A stretch of 37,614 nucleotides of DNA. It comes from Eimeria necatrix (Eukaryota > Apicomplexa > Conoidasida > Eucoccidiorida > Eimeriidae). A program made the translations under genes and the position numbers. Shown here in pieces: positions 1 to 13,424 of this stretch. The first letter of the stretch is position 1, and each line of letters begins with the position of its first letter. The notes below the pieces were generated by a model. It did not search any database, had not been told where the DNA came from, and saw nothing but the letters and a program-made list of their open reading frames with translations. The stretch is taken from the NCBI RefSeq assembly GCF_000499385.1, contig NW_013653843.1, positions 1 to 37,614 on the forward strand, read 5' to 3'.

Positions 1-3000
1 TCGGCCTAGATAATTCAATGCGTAAGCGTCAGACTGCAAACCAGCACAGCAACACTATTTCTAGTCACTTCTTCTTGAGCAGAAGACTTCTTCGTGGAAT
101 AGCTCCGCACAATTTGCGTGATGAGGAGTCAGTGCCGAAACATAAGTGCACCATGGTTTCCACGTGATGACAGTCACGGAGGGAAAATGAAATTATCACG
201 CCATTAGAACCGGATAAAAAGCGCGCCAAACAGGACAAGCTATTCTTTCTATCCGAATGACTGCGAGTACGCGAAGAGCGCACTGAGTGCAGCTGCATTG
301 CCTGACGCACAAATTGCTTGTCAGTCACTTTCGCAGCTCGTTTTTCCGTCCCCCTTCAATCAGCAGCTGCATAAAAGCAATCAAGCCCCTGCTTTCCTTC
401 GGTATTGAAATGTTTCCAAAACACCGGGGCTGCGCAAAAACGGGCGCGTGCGAGGAACGCGCGGGGTGCAGCGTCGTACTCGACACTTATGAATTGAACG
501 TCGCTCGCTGTCGACTCACAAAATTCAGTACGAGGCGGTACCTGTTTCACCTAGATGCCGCAAGTTTGCTGCACAAAGCGACAGACGCCTTCATGGCATA
601 TGGAAATGAACTTTTGTCGCTTTTTTGTCTGTGTGCTGTGCTAAACGTTTGCCCCCACAAATGCAGCCACGAGCCAACAGCTGGGTTCTTATTTGGACGC
701 ATTCGTCGAAATAACGATCTGTGCATCCAACCCAAACAGCGCATCTGTTTGAGCCTTGCGATACTGCGGCGTGATGTAGCGCTCTTGTTATATCTTTTCA
801 ACAGCAAGGCCAAACTCACAAGCTGCGATTTCACCTAATGTATTGATTGTCTCTTGCGTCACGGCGTGCCTCCATAACTAGGAAATCGTTTGTGAAACAA
901 AACGCAACATGCTTTGTCACTGTAAGCTGGCTGCCGCCAAGAAACCCATCAACCGTTTTGGATGAATGCATGCCAGGCTACTGGAACCGACAGTTGTGAT
1001 TTTTGTCACAGTGGCCTGGGACTTTGGTGCTATCACTGCAGACCAGCAATTGTGGAAGGAATGTTGAAACCAATTAAAGCAAGTCTTTCCAGATAGTTTC
1101 GTGTATACGATAGTTCTGTGAAAGGCGCTGACAAATAAGATCTCTGTTACTTCGTCGGCTCCTTCCAACAGCGCATGGGAACCCGTGGAAACCAGCTGCA
1201 CAGCAAAAAAGCAAGAATTCTATGGAGTGCAGTGGTTCAAGCCTTCTTTCATCCAGTGAGGTCAAGCTGCGAGCAAGAAAAATGAATGGCACGGTGCAAA
1301 GTAAAATGGAATCCTGTTGCGAGGCAAGTGAATTGCTCACTTTTCTCCTCGTGACAACCGCAGTGCATGACGAAGCGAGGGCTCCAGGCATCGAAAAGAA
1401 AAAAGCCTGTGAGTGCAGTAGTAAATAGCAGAGCCAGTACAACCTCTGCAAAATGCTGCTTACATCCTGTGCTTCTTGTTACACTTGAAAGCGTTTAGGA
1501 TGACGGACGAGTCGGCGAATCGTATCTCTCGGTACTCTTCAACTCCTCCGTAATTGAGTTGGCAAGCTATAAAAAGCGCAGTGTCGTCCTTGCTGCTGTG
1601 CGCTTATTGTGGATTGACTGCCTTTCGCTCATCGCATTCCAAAAGACAGCGTTTGTGTGAGTGTAGGACCTGCCTTGCTAACGACAAGGCATGTCAAAGG
1701 CGCCTGCTGTAAATGAGTAAGCTTTGTACTGTAATGCTAGGTGTTTTGAATATTCTACGCTAGGCCAACTAGATTTAGAACTGCTTAACGCGAGCAACGT
1801 TTGATTTTGGTTGATGTGCAAGGACTTATTCGCACCGCAAACGTGCTATGTAATGCATATGTTCACAGCAAACAGTCACCAGATATCTCGCTTTATTTTG
1901 CACTAACATACCTTCTGTAGCTCCAGAAGGAAAGAGGTATGACTGTTCTTCATTATCTGAGGCCTTCTACGATTGTTGCGAAGGTGCATTAGAGGCAGAA
2001 GACTTATTTAAGGCAAAAAGCAGCTCGGGATACATGCTGAAAATCTTTCCTGCAGCCACACTGCGATCAAGGACTTTGAAGGCGAGCCTCAAATTTAAGA
2101 AGCGGGTGCTTTGCGGGATTGGGTTGACAGTAGCTGCAATTCTGACTTGACCTTCCGCATAGTTGAAAAAAACAGATGCTTCATTGACCACAAAGTCGAT
2201 GTACACTGGCACCGTGCGTATATACAACTGGCCACGCCTGAGCAGCTCCAGTTCGACCAAAGTGTAGGCGCACTGCCTTAGCGTGCAAAAAGCCTCGACA
2301 GCGAATATTCGAGCATAGGGCTCCTCAGTATGATGTCGCGGTCACACACTGTATAATGGTGGCTTCAAGCAGATCAAGAGATGTTAGTAAATATCATCCA
2401 TAGGTTTTCTATCAAGTCCAAAGGTCACGAAAACGCACCGGAAGATAATAATTACGGATCGTATCTGTTTCATGTGGCCGCGTCCCGGCAGCATTTAGTT
2501 TTGCACCGATATATGAGAGTGGGGACACGTCGCATAGGCAGTGGCTGGAGTTGCATTCCGGGCCACGTTTTTATTGCCGCATGCAGTCGGCTTTTCAAGC
2601 CACAACCAGAACACATATGCCTTTGGTCAGTCGAGACTCGATACCGCAAGCTGCATGGCCGCATTCAGATTAAGTGCATTTATCGCACGTTCTTTACAAG
2701 CCCTTGTTCATGTTCCTCTTTCATTAAAAAAGAGTAGTTGTGCGGAGGCATGCAACGCACGCTCTGTAGACGAAAAAAAGCTGAATATCATCCACAGTGC
2801 CAGTGTCCTGTTCATGAACGCAACCCGAAAAACACCCTCAACGACCAGAAAAGCCCAGGAGTCTCATTTGCGTCCCCGTGCGTTTTGGTGGATGCGAGTT
2901 GAGGACAAGGTCAGATCAATTTAGCGTTGTGCATGACACTTGTACCTCTTTCATTACAGGGTAACAAATCTTAATCTCAGGCCCCAGGGCACACATATTG

Positions 3001-3096
3001 TGCACAGTTGGCGCCATCGTCTAGTTGACCAGGCCAACAAACTGCCGCATTGGAAAAGTGCCATTTACTAGCAAACACCTTCCGAACACTCGCCGA
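1..3096. other. Anonymous sequence, no supported gene
   Basis: I see no gene I can defend here. The longest frame is 287-838 on the plus strand (183 codons). It opens with GTG; its first ATG is at 410, leaving 142 codons. It is rich in Cys, Leu and Arg with no domain I recognise. A 125-codon minus frame at 1074-1451 and a 97-codon minus frame at 1967-2260 are also unrecognised. A TATA-like string lies at 1568-1576 and a 7-bp stem-loop at 1911-1930, but neither is tied to a transcript. The overlap of open frames on both strands at 287-838 argues for chance openness rather than coding. Confidence 0.5.
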
Positions 3097-3435
3097 AACA
3101 CTGCATGCGGATCATCGTCTTGTAGGGTCAATCTTTCCTACTCCTCCGTTCACAGTTTTATGAAGAAATCAGCCAAACACCAGAGAGCGGTATCCCGACT
3201 GTCAAACATAACACTGCGTGCGGATCATCGTCTTGTAGCGTCAATCGTTCCTACTCTTCCGCTCACAGTTTTATGAAGAAATCAGCCAAACACCAGAGAG
3301 CGGTATCCCGACTGTCAAACATAACACTGCGTGCGGATCATCGTCTTATAGCGTCAATCTTTCCTACTCCTCCGCTCACAGTTTTATGAAGAAATCAGCC
3401 AAACACCAGAGAGCGGTATCCCGACTGTCAAGCAT
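3097..3435. repeat. 113-bp tandem repeat, three copies
   Basis: Three complete, adjacent copies start at 3097, 3210 and 3323, giving exactly 3 x 113 bp. Each contains the marker gcggatcatcgtct and, further on, agccaaacaccagagagcgg. The copies differ at only a handful of positions; for example copy 1 has tagggtcaatc, copy 2 tagcgtcaatcg and copy 3 tagcgtcaatct. Copies 2 and 3 also share tcttccg/tcctccg variation. The period is not a multiple of three, so the array does not encode a protein repeat, although short frames run through it. Homology starts abruptly at aacactgc in copy 1 and stops before cactttcg after copy 3. This is most simply a local tandem duplication, or a small minisatellite or satellite monomer. 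Confidence 0.95.
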
Positions 3436-6400
3436 ACACTTTCGTACGTCGTTTTCACTAAATACATCGTACGGTCTGTTTTCAAGTGGGGATGCTATCC
3501 ATGGTTGCGGCGCATTTAAGCGTGTAATGCAGGCCAGTAGGGAGCAAACAGGTCACGAAAAGTTTTGCTAATCGTCTCAAACTTTTGGAAACGTGGGTTG
3601 ACGCTTGAAAAGTGAGATAACTGAATTGGCCGCGCAGCAGACGTTGCATCGCATTTCTGTCCAAGGCGGCAGATACTTCAACGAAAAGCACATTTGTGAC
3701 AGAGAAAAAGCAGGAATTTTTGCGTGTAAGAAACAGTGCAGGGGTTTCTCAAAATTCAAAACCGCCTGAGCAGACATTCATGTATGAAGGTTTTTCTGTG
3801 TGTAAATCGTCACGCTTTTCTCGGCACGCTGTCGCTCAAATTGTGCAGCAACAAACACGTTCAATCTGCCTAGCAGATCTGGCCCATGGAACTTACTGGC
3901 TATATACTCCTCAGAAATAATTACCTCTTGTGTGAGCAATCCACAAGATAGAAAATACATTTTTGTGTATGGGGAAAAAGAGAACGTCAGTCGAATGCTC
4001 TACTGCCACTTCTGTAGGTGAAAAGAATGTGTCGCACAGCACATTCTCGAACGTTTGGCCCACGTAGCGCGCGCAACGGGCATAAAATTCAAAAGGCTAT
4101 ACGCCATTCTGCATGACACATTTGTGGAGTATGCGCAATCGAGTGCCTGGCGATTAGTAGAATCTTCAAGAGCAGGAGCAATAGCCTTAGTATACACGCA
4201 CAAAGGCACTCGCGCACGTATGCTTTGAAACAAAATTCCACCTGTCCCATTGCCTATTATATCGAAAGTATGTCGCAGCTAAATGCATGTGCAGTTTACC
4301 ATGTAGCTGGCTGCGATAGCGCTTCAGCTGGGAGGCGCCGTTCTGTTGTTGTTCTCATCGGCGATGCCCCAGCAAGCCTGCGATGTGCAACATACATCAA
4401 AATTAGCGCAGGTGTGACATTTCTGTATGCAATGTGCCATATTTTTTTACAGAAAAAAATTTCCAACGATCGTTTGGCGTTTCTACATGGGTATGTTGCT
4501 GAGCAGCATACTGCCTGCAGCGTCGTTGAATATTCTCCACCCTGGGGTTACTTCATACTTTAAAAACGAATGAGGGCTGCAGCTGCGACAATTACCAACA
4601 TCTACATCTTTGTATCGCATCACGAATCCGCACATTTCGTGTATGAATTGCCATGCCTTTGTACGATTTCATAAAATATCCTTTTTACGGCGTCACGCGA
4701 CTATGAAGACGTATGCCCAAATCGCACCACATATAGGCACTGCACATATGTATCATCTCTAGGTTTAATGAGCAATGCATCAGCACCCGCGTCTAATTAA
4801 TCGTCGTGCGCTCGTCACGAAATGTAAAGGCCCATACCGTGCCCTTGAACGTTCCAGCTTTGTCTCGCGCCGGTTTGTTGCACCAACAGCGTACATGATT
4901 CTAAATATAGAGTGGTTTTATTCCACTAGGAGTGGGGTGCTTGTATGACTTTCCGCATTGTCTATTGTGACAGCCAGTGGTCAGATAATTGACAAGCCGT
5001 TGTTTTGGAATTCTTGTACTGAAGTGATTCTACAAGCCGTTGTTCTAAGCAATCCATAGGCATAGTCGCAGAACATTTGGGGGGAGGAAGAACTGCTGGA
5101 AGAGCAACAATGTGAGCAGCACGGTAAACCTGTATCATCACAGCTTGATACATGAAAGAATTGCTTTACAAGCAATTGCAGTTACAATGCTACACTTATC
5201 GCATACTGCCAAGATTTTTCAACTTGAAAACATTCTCAGGTCATAACGACTTCAAGGCAAGGAAGTGCATTTTCTTATAACTTTCAAGCTCACTTTCTAA
5301 GCGCATACAAGCCCACATGGATGGGGATCAATGTACTAGTTGCAAATTGAAGGCAAGCAAGAGCTTTACGCAAAGCCTGTTTCATGTGTCGTGGAACATA
5401 CTCATTCTGCCTAACTGCTCATCATGACTCCTACATTTCGCCAGTACAGAAAAGAGCTACAGGGATTTAAAACCTACCAACAAGCTAGCTGTGGACGCGG
5501 CTGGTTCTTTTCGGAGCGTAATACGTATACAACAAGTGTAAAGCGATCGCCTTCGCGATATGGGTTTGACGTTTTTGCCGATTCCATCAGTTTTTCGCGC
5601 GTAGAACACACTGGCTGCGAGTCCAAAACGTTTTTGCCATGCATGCCTTGCTCGTTCAAATGACATATACATGCTTTCGTATTGAGCCATTGCCTTGAGT
5701 TGGAGCGCGGCATGGAGTTCGTGCAGGCAAAGGCAAGGCTTCACGTTGAGCTGGTGCAGATGAGAGCTACTTACAGATTTAGCCCGTATTAAGAAGTGCT
5801 TTTGTCATTTTCTGCCCAATCTGGAGGCCTGGGGTATGTTCAAAGACGCAGTGACGCTGGGAGACGAATTGTATACTGGTATATAGGCTGGCAGAGCTTT
5901 CCGTATCGAAAAAGGCCGCAGACTCTGCTTGCTGTTCCTTTCAGCTTTGTATGTGCTACACTGTTGTTATGGTTGTGGAACTATTGTGACAATGTGGCTT
6001 ATACATTTGGATGATATTACATGCAGGACAAGCGCTGCACAGCTGTCTCAACGTTTGGTACAAACTACGTCTGTCAAGTCAGCACTGAGGGCTTTAACGT
6101 ATTCTTGCGATTCACGCCACGCACTGGCTTGTAATGAGACGACAGCCGATCTTATTAAACAATTGCTAACCGAGATGCTCTGCAAAAATACTCATTCTTG
6201 CCGCAGTTGGTACTCTGCACCAAAATTAAGCTGACAAACGCTACTCCTTGCATGCATCCATTGTGTTTCTTCAGTGGCATCCGAGGGTGTCAGGGGCATT
6301 TTACAATGGCATTTAACAGTGACCATCAAAAACACTTTCTTGAGGCTTCTGAAATTTAAAGCCGCTGTACGTTGTGCGGTTTGCACACAGCTCACACGGC

Positions 6401-8582
6401 AGTGCGCATCTTTCTCTATCATGCTGCTAACGATTAGTGGAGTGCCGTGCACCAATTTAATATTGATTAGGGACCAGGTTACCCTGTTTGGCCAATCAAG
6501 CGCACTCGCTTGCAATTAAGGAGATTATATGCAGATTGACTCTTAGCTGGCAGGTTTCTAATAGTCCGTAACTCTCAGTCAAAGAAAAGCTAGAGCGGGC
6601 ATTGATGCGGCCATTTACACTGCAGTTGTGTGTGCTTGCATGTCCGCAAGTCCCCAGCTTGTGAATTTCGGCCACTCGTACACTCTGGCAGTGTAATCGT
6701 ATAGATTACAAACTAGAGCCATAACGGCAAGCATAAAACTGATTTTGCATGAATGCAGCCAATTGAGAAAAAGCGATTTCGTACCAGCGAGGGCTCGAAA
6801 CACTTTCATCCCCATAGGTTGTAGCCGCCAAGCACGTCAGCAACAAATGTTTGGGGAAGTTCTCGTATATCAGTCCATTGAGCAACAATGGGTTTACCGT
6901 GCTTCAGCACTTGCTGAATCAAACAAAAGAGCTCGCGGCTTCGTCGCAAGTTGACATACCAAAAGAACGCACCGGCTTCCATGTTAAGGATACAGTAGTG
7001 TGGGGTTATGGATCTCCAACTTCCACAAATGTGGGTGCTCTGAAGCAAGCATATGGTCAGAGAGAAGAATTAGATATCCAACAGTTATGCTTTAGGCCGG
7101 CCAGAAAAGCGACGCACGTCAGTGTTTCCAAACGATCAGAATGTAAACACGTGCTCGCTTCCAGATAGAGAGGTGACACCACGATCAAGCTGCAAATATC
7201 AAATGGAATACAGCCAAGTGGTCTTGTTTCGATTATTCGGCGAATGGGAGCAGATGTACTGGAAACAATCTACATAGGGGTAATCAGAGACACCCACTGC
7301 TAATATCGGAAAATATATCGAAAAAGCACATTCACGAGAACAACAGCACCATCACTCTCCAGTATTTGCTCACATCCTTAAATAAGTCGAAAGGCACGCA
7401 AATCGCAGGATTTTAAAACAGGAATATGCATCCCGCTTTGATGTAAATCATTGCTCAACCTTTTCCCTTCACCTTACACATATGATGCAGTGTCTGCATA
7501 AATTGTATTCATTTGCGAAGTCCTTGCTTGGAGATACGGACGGCTGAGCCCTGACTTGCTTACACAGTGCACACAATGTAAAATGAAGGCTAGCGCACTG
7601 TGAACACATTTTTTGGACAGAGTTTGTGTAGAAGAATCCGTGCTAATGGTGAGCATTCCTGGTGTAAAAGCTGTCTTTTGACCATTGGACCCCAATCCCG
7701 CTTATGCGCCCTCTATAGAACCCTCGCAATTGTTTTGGCAGGGCTTGAGAGTAAGATTTGATAGTCGCCGAGTAGTGATGTGCTCTTTTGACCTAATAGG
7801 GCCCACGTCAGACACACTATCTTTGGCAATACCCTCAATTTTGGCGAGCACGACAACCAGGAAAGGAACACGGCAGCAGTAAAGACAACTAGAAAGAAAA
7901 GCGAAAGATTGGCATCGGCACAGGAAAAAGCAGAATGCTCACGCCATGGATGACGATCTCTAAACATCCGCCCACTCATTAGTTTCACGTACAGTTTCAG
8001 GGCTTTGTACCCTTTGTACCCCTTTTAATGTGCTTGGCCAAGGTAATTTTAAAATACTTAGGTTCGAGTCTACTATTTGGCTGTTTATCCTAAGCATGCT
8101 TCAGTGACGCACAGTCTGCGTCGTGTGCGAAACAGCTTAATCCGCAGTCTGTATATTCATGCCAAATCCGATTTCTGATAACAAATCAACTCGCTTTGCC
8201 ATAAGCGATTTCCCTTCTTGCTTGTGGCAAGGCGAATTTATGTGTTGTTAGGAATCGTATTTGGTTCTTAGCGACCTCGCGTATTCCGTCAATGGAGTGA
8301 CAAGAATTGTAAACTAGCTTAACATATTCAGCAGGGAATAGTTGCCTTTTACTTAGTTTCGTGTACCTTTTCACAGAACAATGAAAACCTCACATGCGTA
8401 GCAGTCGCTTCACTGTGCCGTACAGGAAGAGAATGCTTCCGAAGAACACGTTTGCGTAGTTTCGCGCATTTGTTATCTAAGCATTTCACATGTGGGTTTT
8501 AGTTTTCTCGCAGCTTACTCCCTACATTTAGGAAAATTCCGTTGGAGCTGAACCTTCCCAAAGCAACAAAATTCAAACTCTC
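3436..8582. other. Anonymous sequence, no supported gene
   Basis: About 5.1 kb without a gene I can support. The longest plus frames are 112 codons (4225-4563) and 105 codons (6851-7168), both unrecognised. Frames of 95-107 codons on the minus strand at 5457-5744 and 6192-6515 overlap plus frames and look like chance. A 13-base direct repeat, acaagccgttgtt, occurs at 4992-5004 and 5032-5044 (spacing 40). A short doubled string, tttgtacccc-like, lies near 8006-8023. A frame at 8186-8374 (minus) and the frame at 6851-7168 have vague integrase-like residue spacing, which I do not regard as evidence. Confidence 0.5.
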
Positions 8583-8616
8583 GCACATGGAGCACTTGTC
8601 AAAGTGCTCCAGGTGC
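8583..8616. other. Stem-loop, 15-bp stem with 4-nt loop
   Basis: The left arm 8583-8597 (gcacatggagcactt) and right arm 8602-8616 (aagtgctccaggtgc) pair over 15 positions with one mismatch, around the loop gtca. The inner nine base pairs are perfect. No run of T follows, so it does not resemble a bacterial terminator. It sits about 200 bp from another strong stem-loop at 8822-8873. The function is unknown; it could be a structured RNA, a cruciform-forming site or chance. Confidence 0.8.
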
Positions 8617-8821
8617 AAGGGTAAAAGTATACTGAAACAATTGAGCACATTGTTGCATGCGATTAAGGTTGCCCGCAGGAGGGAAGTACAAAAATAGGTC
8701 ACTAAAGCTTTTCTTGCACATTTTTCCTGGCATTTCTTGCGAAGGAACAAACCACTGGCTTCCCCAAGCCCCTACCTCACGAGGCTTTAGCCGTTTGATA
8801 GATGGCCTACATCAGAGTCTT

Positions 8822-8873
8822 TGTATCTCGCCGGGGCAGTGTTCCTGCAGGGACAATGTCCCTGCGAGATACA
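8822..8873. other. Compact 52-nt stem-loop with alternative inner pairings
   Basis: The ends tgtatctcgc and gcgagataca pair perfectly over ten positions. The stem continues with ggg/ccc and ca/tg pairs, interrupted by one mismatch and one G-T wobble, for a stem of about 17 bp. The loop region holds two competing self-complementary strings: the near-palindrome tgttcctgcagggaca and gggacaatgtccc. The element could therefore fold in more than one way. No gene is tied to it. It might be a small folded RNA or the remains of a short inverted-repeat element. Confidence 0.75.
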
Positions 8874-11800
8874 GTTATTCGAGCATTCCATGACACGCAG
8901 ATTATGCGACGCACGTGTCTAGGATTTATATTGCAGTAAAAGGCGTACATACTGCAAAGCCGCAAAGAAATGCGTGTATTGTGGCAATGATGAGGATTCT
9001 TCAACAAACACTGAGGTAAGCAAGCTAGCATGATCCTCATGCGAATATTTTGCACTCTTTGGCTATTGAAGGTACAAAATGAATCCTAAAGGCATTTTGC
9101 ACCTCTGTTTAGCAGCCATCGCAGCACGGAGAAAAATATGTGACCTTAAATTATGCCATTACAATAATTGACGAGCGCTCAGTCACGACGCAACACGCGT
9201 TGTGTTGGGCTTCTACGATATACTGGCAAGGCCTCTGGAATCAGTAGAAAATTTAATGAAAACATCCTTGTGCAGTAACAAATGAAACCATTCACACTGC
9301 GTCGGTGGAAAAACGGTGCCAGCAATAGATAAAGAGTAACGAAAATGCTCAGTAGTTATAGATTTTTGACTGAGCTCACGAACTGAAACTCACACTCAAG
9401 GAAGATTTTTTGCACTATGAGCACCCTTCGAAGCATATGTTAACTGGCATTATCGTGGACGGCTTTTTGACTGCTTCTCTATCTTTGATCCAGAAACAGC
9501 AGCTCATTCCGGTTATTTTTTTATGCCTTAAACTGAACCCAGTAGCCGCAAAGCGGCGAAAGCCAGAATGGGCAGAAGCGTCAAACTAATGAGCAACGGT
9601 GCTGTGGAAAACAACATCCGGTTTTAGCCGCCTCACTTCCGGCGCAATGAAATATCAAGCCAAGACCCGTTTACACATAAGACAGGACACGGCAGTTCAT
9701 TGCACTGCAGACGTTCTTTGGCAAAATTAGAATCTAGCTAGGTCAAATCAACTTTGAGAAGATGGTTGACTGACAGAAGATCAGAAAGCAATTCGTTATT
9801 ATGTTCCAGCCTCTTTTCACAGGGCTGAGCAGCATTCTATTCATAAATAAGACTCTTTTGTAGCCTTCAATCTATGACCATATCACGGAAATTGTTCGAC
9901 GCACTGCCTGAACAGGCCGACGTGAAATTGTGCGGAATTCTGCTTAATTGACTTTTTTGAGGCAAATAGTGATGTGTTAGCGGTCTGCTAAGTCGGCCAG
10001 TGCTTGTGGCAGGAAAAGAGAAAGAGGCTAAGCACGGACGAAATAATTGGACGTACGCGTCTCACGGCCGTTGCCTGTTTCTAATAGACTGCAAACCAAC
10101 AGAATTTTTGATTCATATAAAGAGAACTGACGCGCATCTGTTGCTTATTTTGTACTGTAGTTTCCCTGCAGTTTTCTTCCGAATAGCATAACTCGAGCGT
10201 CGTAAGAGGCGTACAAGAAAATTAGCAAGACACATGAAACCTACATCCTGCCCGTCCATTGCGATAATCTGTCTTAAGGCGTCGCTTTTCATGCTTTCAT
10301 TCAATTAATGCCTTTGCAATTTCTAGATAGAGAAATGCATGTGAAGGGACAAGATCATGGGCGCTTCGTTTCTTTGGTGCATAGCTCCAAAACTTCTGTA
10401 AAAAAATGACAGCTGCCTACTGTGCAGCAAAATTTGCAGAAAAACGTTTTGAGCCCACTGGCAGCACCGCTAGAGAGATAAGCTACTGCACATTTTCAAT
10501 GAATGCTGAAGATCGGCAAGTTGCACCGAAGCGTTTAAGGCGGTGATGCGTTATCGCAGAGAGGCTCCATTACGAATCTATTTTTTTGTCCTGTTGCCTC
10601 ATTGCTGTGGTGTATTTCATTGCACCTACTATTTGGCCTTTCAAACATACAATCTGACAGTCCAGAACCGTTTGTCCATATTTCACGGGCTAAGCGACGG
10701 GGGTGCGCAGGGATTCATGCCTCCGCCTAATCACGGGTGCTTGAAGAAAGCGCTGCGCTTCGAAGACTCATGTGCGTATGTGTCCTGATCAAATTCGAAT
10801 CGCTTCGCCTAACTTAGCTCAGGTTGTAAGTCCCGTCTTTAGGAGACAAGAAGTAAAGGGCCCGACACATTGTTATCGTCATGCTGCGTAGCTGGATCTT
10901 TCAGAAAATTAGCGCTTGGCAAATGCTGCTCTTAATAATTCGCAAGTAGTACGCAGGTGGTCACTGCTTGGTCTGAGGAACAGAATATGCGCGCTGTTAA
11001 CCTATTAGTAACAGAAACTATTCCCTGTCTCGATTAGGCTTTTGTTACGCACGCAACGCGCATTTTCCCACGGCTGTACACGATGTAGTTGTCGGGGTAT
11101 TATGGTTCCACACTTCGTACTGTTGGTTTGCATGATAAACGCACAGCCTGGGAACTTTAGCACCCGCTTGGATCTGTACTCTTTGAGACCGACCTACCAT
11201 GGCCAAAATTTCTCTGTGACTCAAATTGGACTGTGGTAGTTAACCTCTGTTGCATAATACTCTCTCATATTTTGTTTCGTAACAAACAATGAAGTGCATG
11301 TTCTTTCTTTGGCATATTATTGTGCTATAAGCAGCATGCAGAACTCTCCTTTTTGCGCTGGGTTCAGTTAACGTTGCAATACAAGAGGCATCTCAGTGAA
11401 TAGACCGGCGCTGCAATAATGCAATGAGCGCTCTAATTTCACAACTGCTAGTGGAACATGCGAAACGCTGACACCACACCTCAAACATTTCAGGGCTGGA
11501 TTTGCTTGTGCCTACACACGCATTTACGATAGATGCATTAGCCGATATCGTTGCATGGACTGATTCAAACAGGCACCCGCAAAGGCTTCTGAGTGCAAAG
11601 GAGCAGGATCACTGCGGACCACGTTGCTGAGTATTATCATGGCACTAAATGAAAAACACACAAGCTCAATTAACGATTTCCTTGTCCGTGCGGCCTTCAA
11701 TCCGAAAATGTCGTTTCCGACGGATGACTCGAACTGCAACATTTTGTGTGACTGCATTAAGGCAAGCAAACATTTTTTGTTTCTGGGGGGACTTCGCTTT

Positions 11801-13356
11801 CAGGGTTGTTGTAAGTTAACTACTGCGGGCGTTTACTGCAATCATTGCCATCTCCCTCCACGTAAAAGCACTAATTTCGAAATTGACAGGCATACTCAAG
11901 AGTAATGACTCCCTTGAATATCAGATAACTAAAATGCATTGCACCGAACTGTTGCCCACACAGACTTTTTTCTGATGCACAGACTATCAGATGCACCTGA
12001 GAAAGAGCAAGGCACTTTAAATTCATGGGCCACTGTAACTATGTGTGTTCCCCTTATTCAATATTCCTTACAGAAGTCTATCTAAGGGGATTTCAGTAGC
12101 TGTCAGTTGTGTTTTCACACGAACTCAGTACATTTATTTTTTGATGCTGTTCCCATTTCCTCTTAGGTAGCTCTTGGTACTTTTATATTTCTGTCTAGAC
12201 ATACTTGCTATGCCAGAAAGGTGTGTGTGAGCATACATATCTGCAGGCTCATGAACAGGCTGGCTTGTGGATTCAGAAAACATAAGCCACTTTATAAGAT
12301 GGAAATAAGGCTGACACTCGACAAGCTGCATGTAGACTCCAAAAGCAGTAGCACTAATAATAACCGCAGGAACAGTTAGACGCGAAATGGCAGCTAGGGA
12401 GACGATAGCAATATTCGTTGTAGTTTCTGCCCTTTTGCGCATCGGCTCCTGCCCTGGACATTTTTTGACACTAAAAAACAGCTAAACCGGCTATGCTAAA
12501 TCAAATGGCGCTGCGGCCATGTGAACGAAGCTGGGGGGTATGCTGCCCTGTGGCGAACTTTGAGCCAGCCGCAGGCTTCTCGGGAATCACACTGCAACAC
12601 AGGTAAAAGAGGGCAAAAGTGCAAGCTAGAGACGCCTCATGCTGAGCCACTCACCACATGCGCAATGCTGAACGGTAAATAATCTTGTGTGTCTGAGCAG
12701 CATGATGCTTGCAGCTCTATTTCGCTGCAGCGCGCCATGCAAATCCTTAGAATGCCATAATTTAGAAAGTGCTATAAACGCCCATTAGCATCATAAAGGC
12801 GGCCGCCACATGCCTTATATGTGAGTGAGCTGCTGCCTTCGGTGCATGCTGTTTTTCGCTATAAGCATCATCTGGTTAAGCAAACACACTAGCTAGGAGC
12901 TCATGACTACAGCTTTTATACGTTCGCTTTGGCCTGAAAACTATCAAAAGCGGCTTGACACCATACGCATAAAATGAAGCATACGTTGCATGCATATGTA
13001 TTGGAAATGCATCAGCATGAGCCATACCACATGTGGAACACTCACGCTGAACAATCGTTTGCTTAACGTTACGCGAAAAATCACTGTTTAGGCCCACGGC
13101 TCAGCGAGTTACCGAGAAGCCATCTAGGAACGAGCTTGTGAGGCGGTGCCCACATTTTGAGCTGTCTGCAATTTTTGTGTGAGCATCACACGAAAGTCTT
13201 TGTTATCGAACGCCCTTGCTTCGTCCACGTAGTGCAGTGAATCAGTGCGTCACCCGCCTTTTCACGAGGGATTATTCATACAAAGCGTTTTGCCATACTT
13301 CCTGTGAATCACGTCACTGCAATATATGTTTGACGCAACGTTTCTGCTCAATGCAT
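8874..13356. other. Anonymous sequence, no supported gene
   Basis: About 4.5 kb. Nothing longer than 102 codons is open (minus, 12134-12442). The plus frames at 10000-10191, 10543-10788, 11042-11239 and 11624-11905 are short and unrecognised. Some have residue patterns loosely like retroelement RNase H or integrase, at a level I expect by chance. No repeat or structure stood out in this stretch. Confidence 0.5.
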
Positions 13357-13424
13357 GATTGGAAAACTGAATAAGAACAAGCTAGTGTGCGATTGGAAGA
13401 CTGAATAAGACAAAGCTAGTGTTA
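13357..13424. repeat. 34-bp tandem duplication
   Basis: Two adjacent units at 13357-13390 and 13391-13424 both begin gattggaa and share actgaataaga and aagctagtgt. They differ at a few positions, including a small rearrangement around acaag versus caaag. The duplication is not old enough to be scrambled, and no coding frame depends on it. It is probably a replication-slippage product. Confidence 0.9.

Noticed and set aside
287..838. 183-codon plus frame as a protein-coding gene, or its GFLFGRIRRNNDL string as an integrase relic
   Set aside because: It starts with GTG, overlaps long minus frames, and has no domain. The GRxxR-like string is a short match of a kind expected by chance over six frames.
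1568..1576. tataaaaag as a core promoter
   Set aside because: No initiator-like sequence at the expected distance and no gene downstream.
3097..3435. CRISPR array reading of the 113-bp units
   Set aside because: The whole unit repeats, with no conserved short repeat alternating with unique spacers, and the window is not prokaryotic in character.
6745..7168. Integrase C-terminal-like spacing (Q, D, R-x-F, D-x-V, Y-G) in plus frames
   Set aside because: Few identities, flexible spacing, and I found comparable fits in many unrelated frames, which shows the matching is not specific.
8000..8080. tRNA-like B-box string ggttcgagtc near 8061
   Set aside because: No A box, anticodon stem or acceptor stem could be paired around it.
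7713..8374. Minus-strand LMSGRMFRDRHP and nearby string as integrase core
   Set aside because: Same problem of multiple testing; no catalytic triad and inconsistent order with the next frame.
10000..11905. Plus-strand GRCLFLIDCKPTEFL and later strings as RNase H plus integrase
   Set aside because: About 7 of 15 identities to a remembered consensus, which is near the best chance match for this many positions; spacing is nearly double that of real elements.
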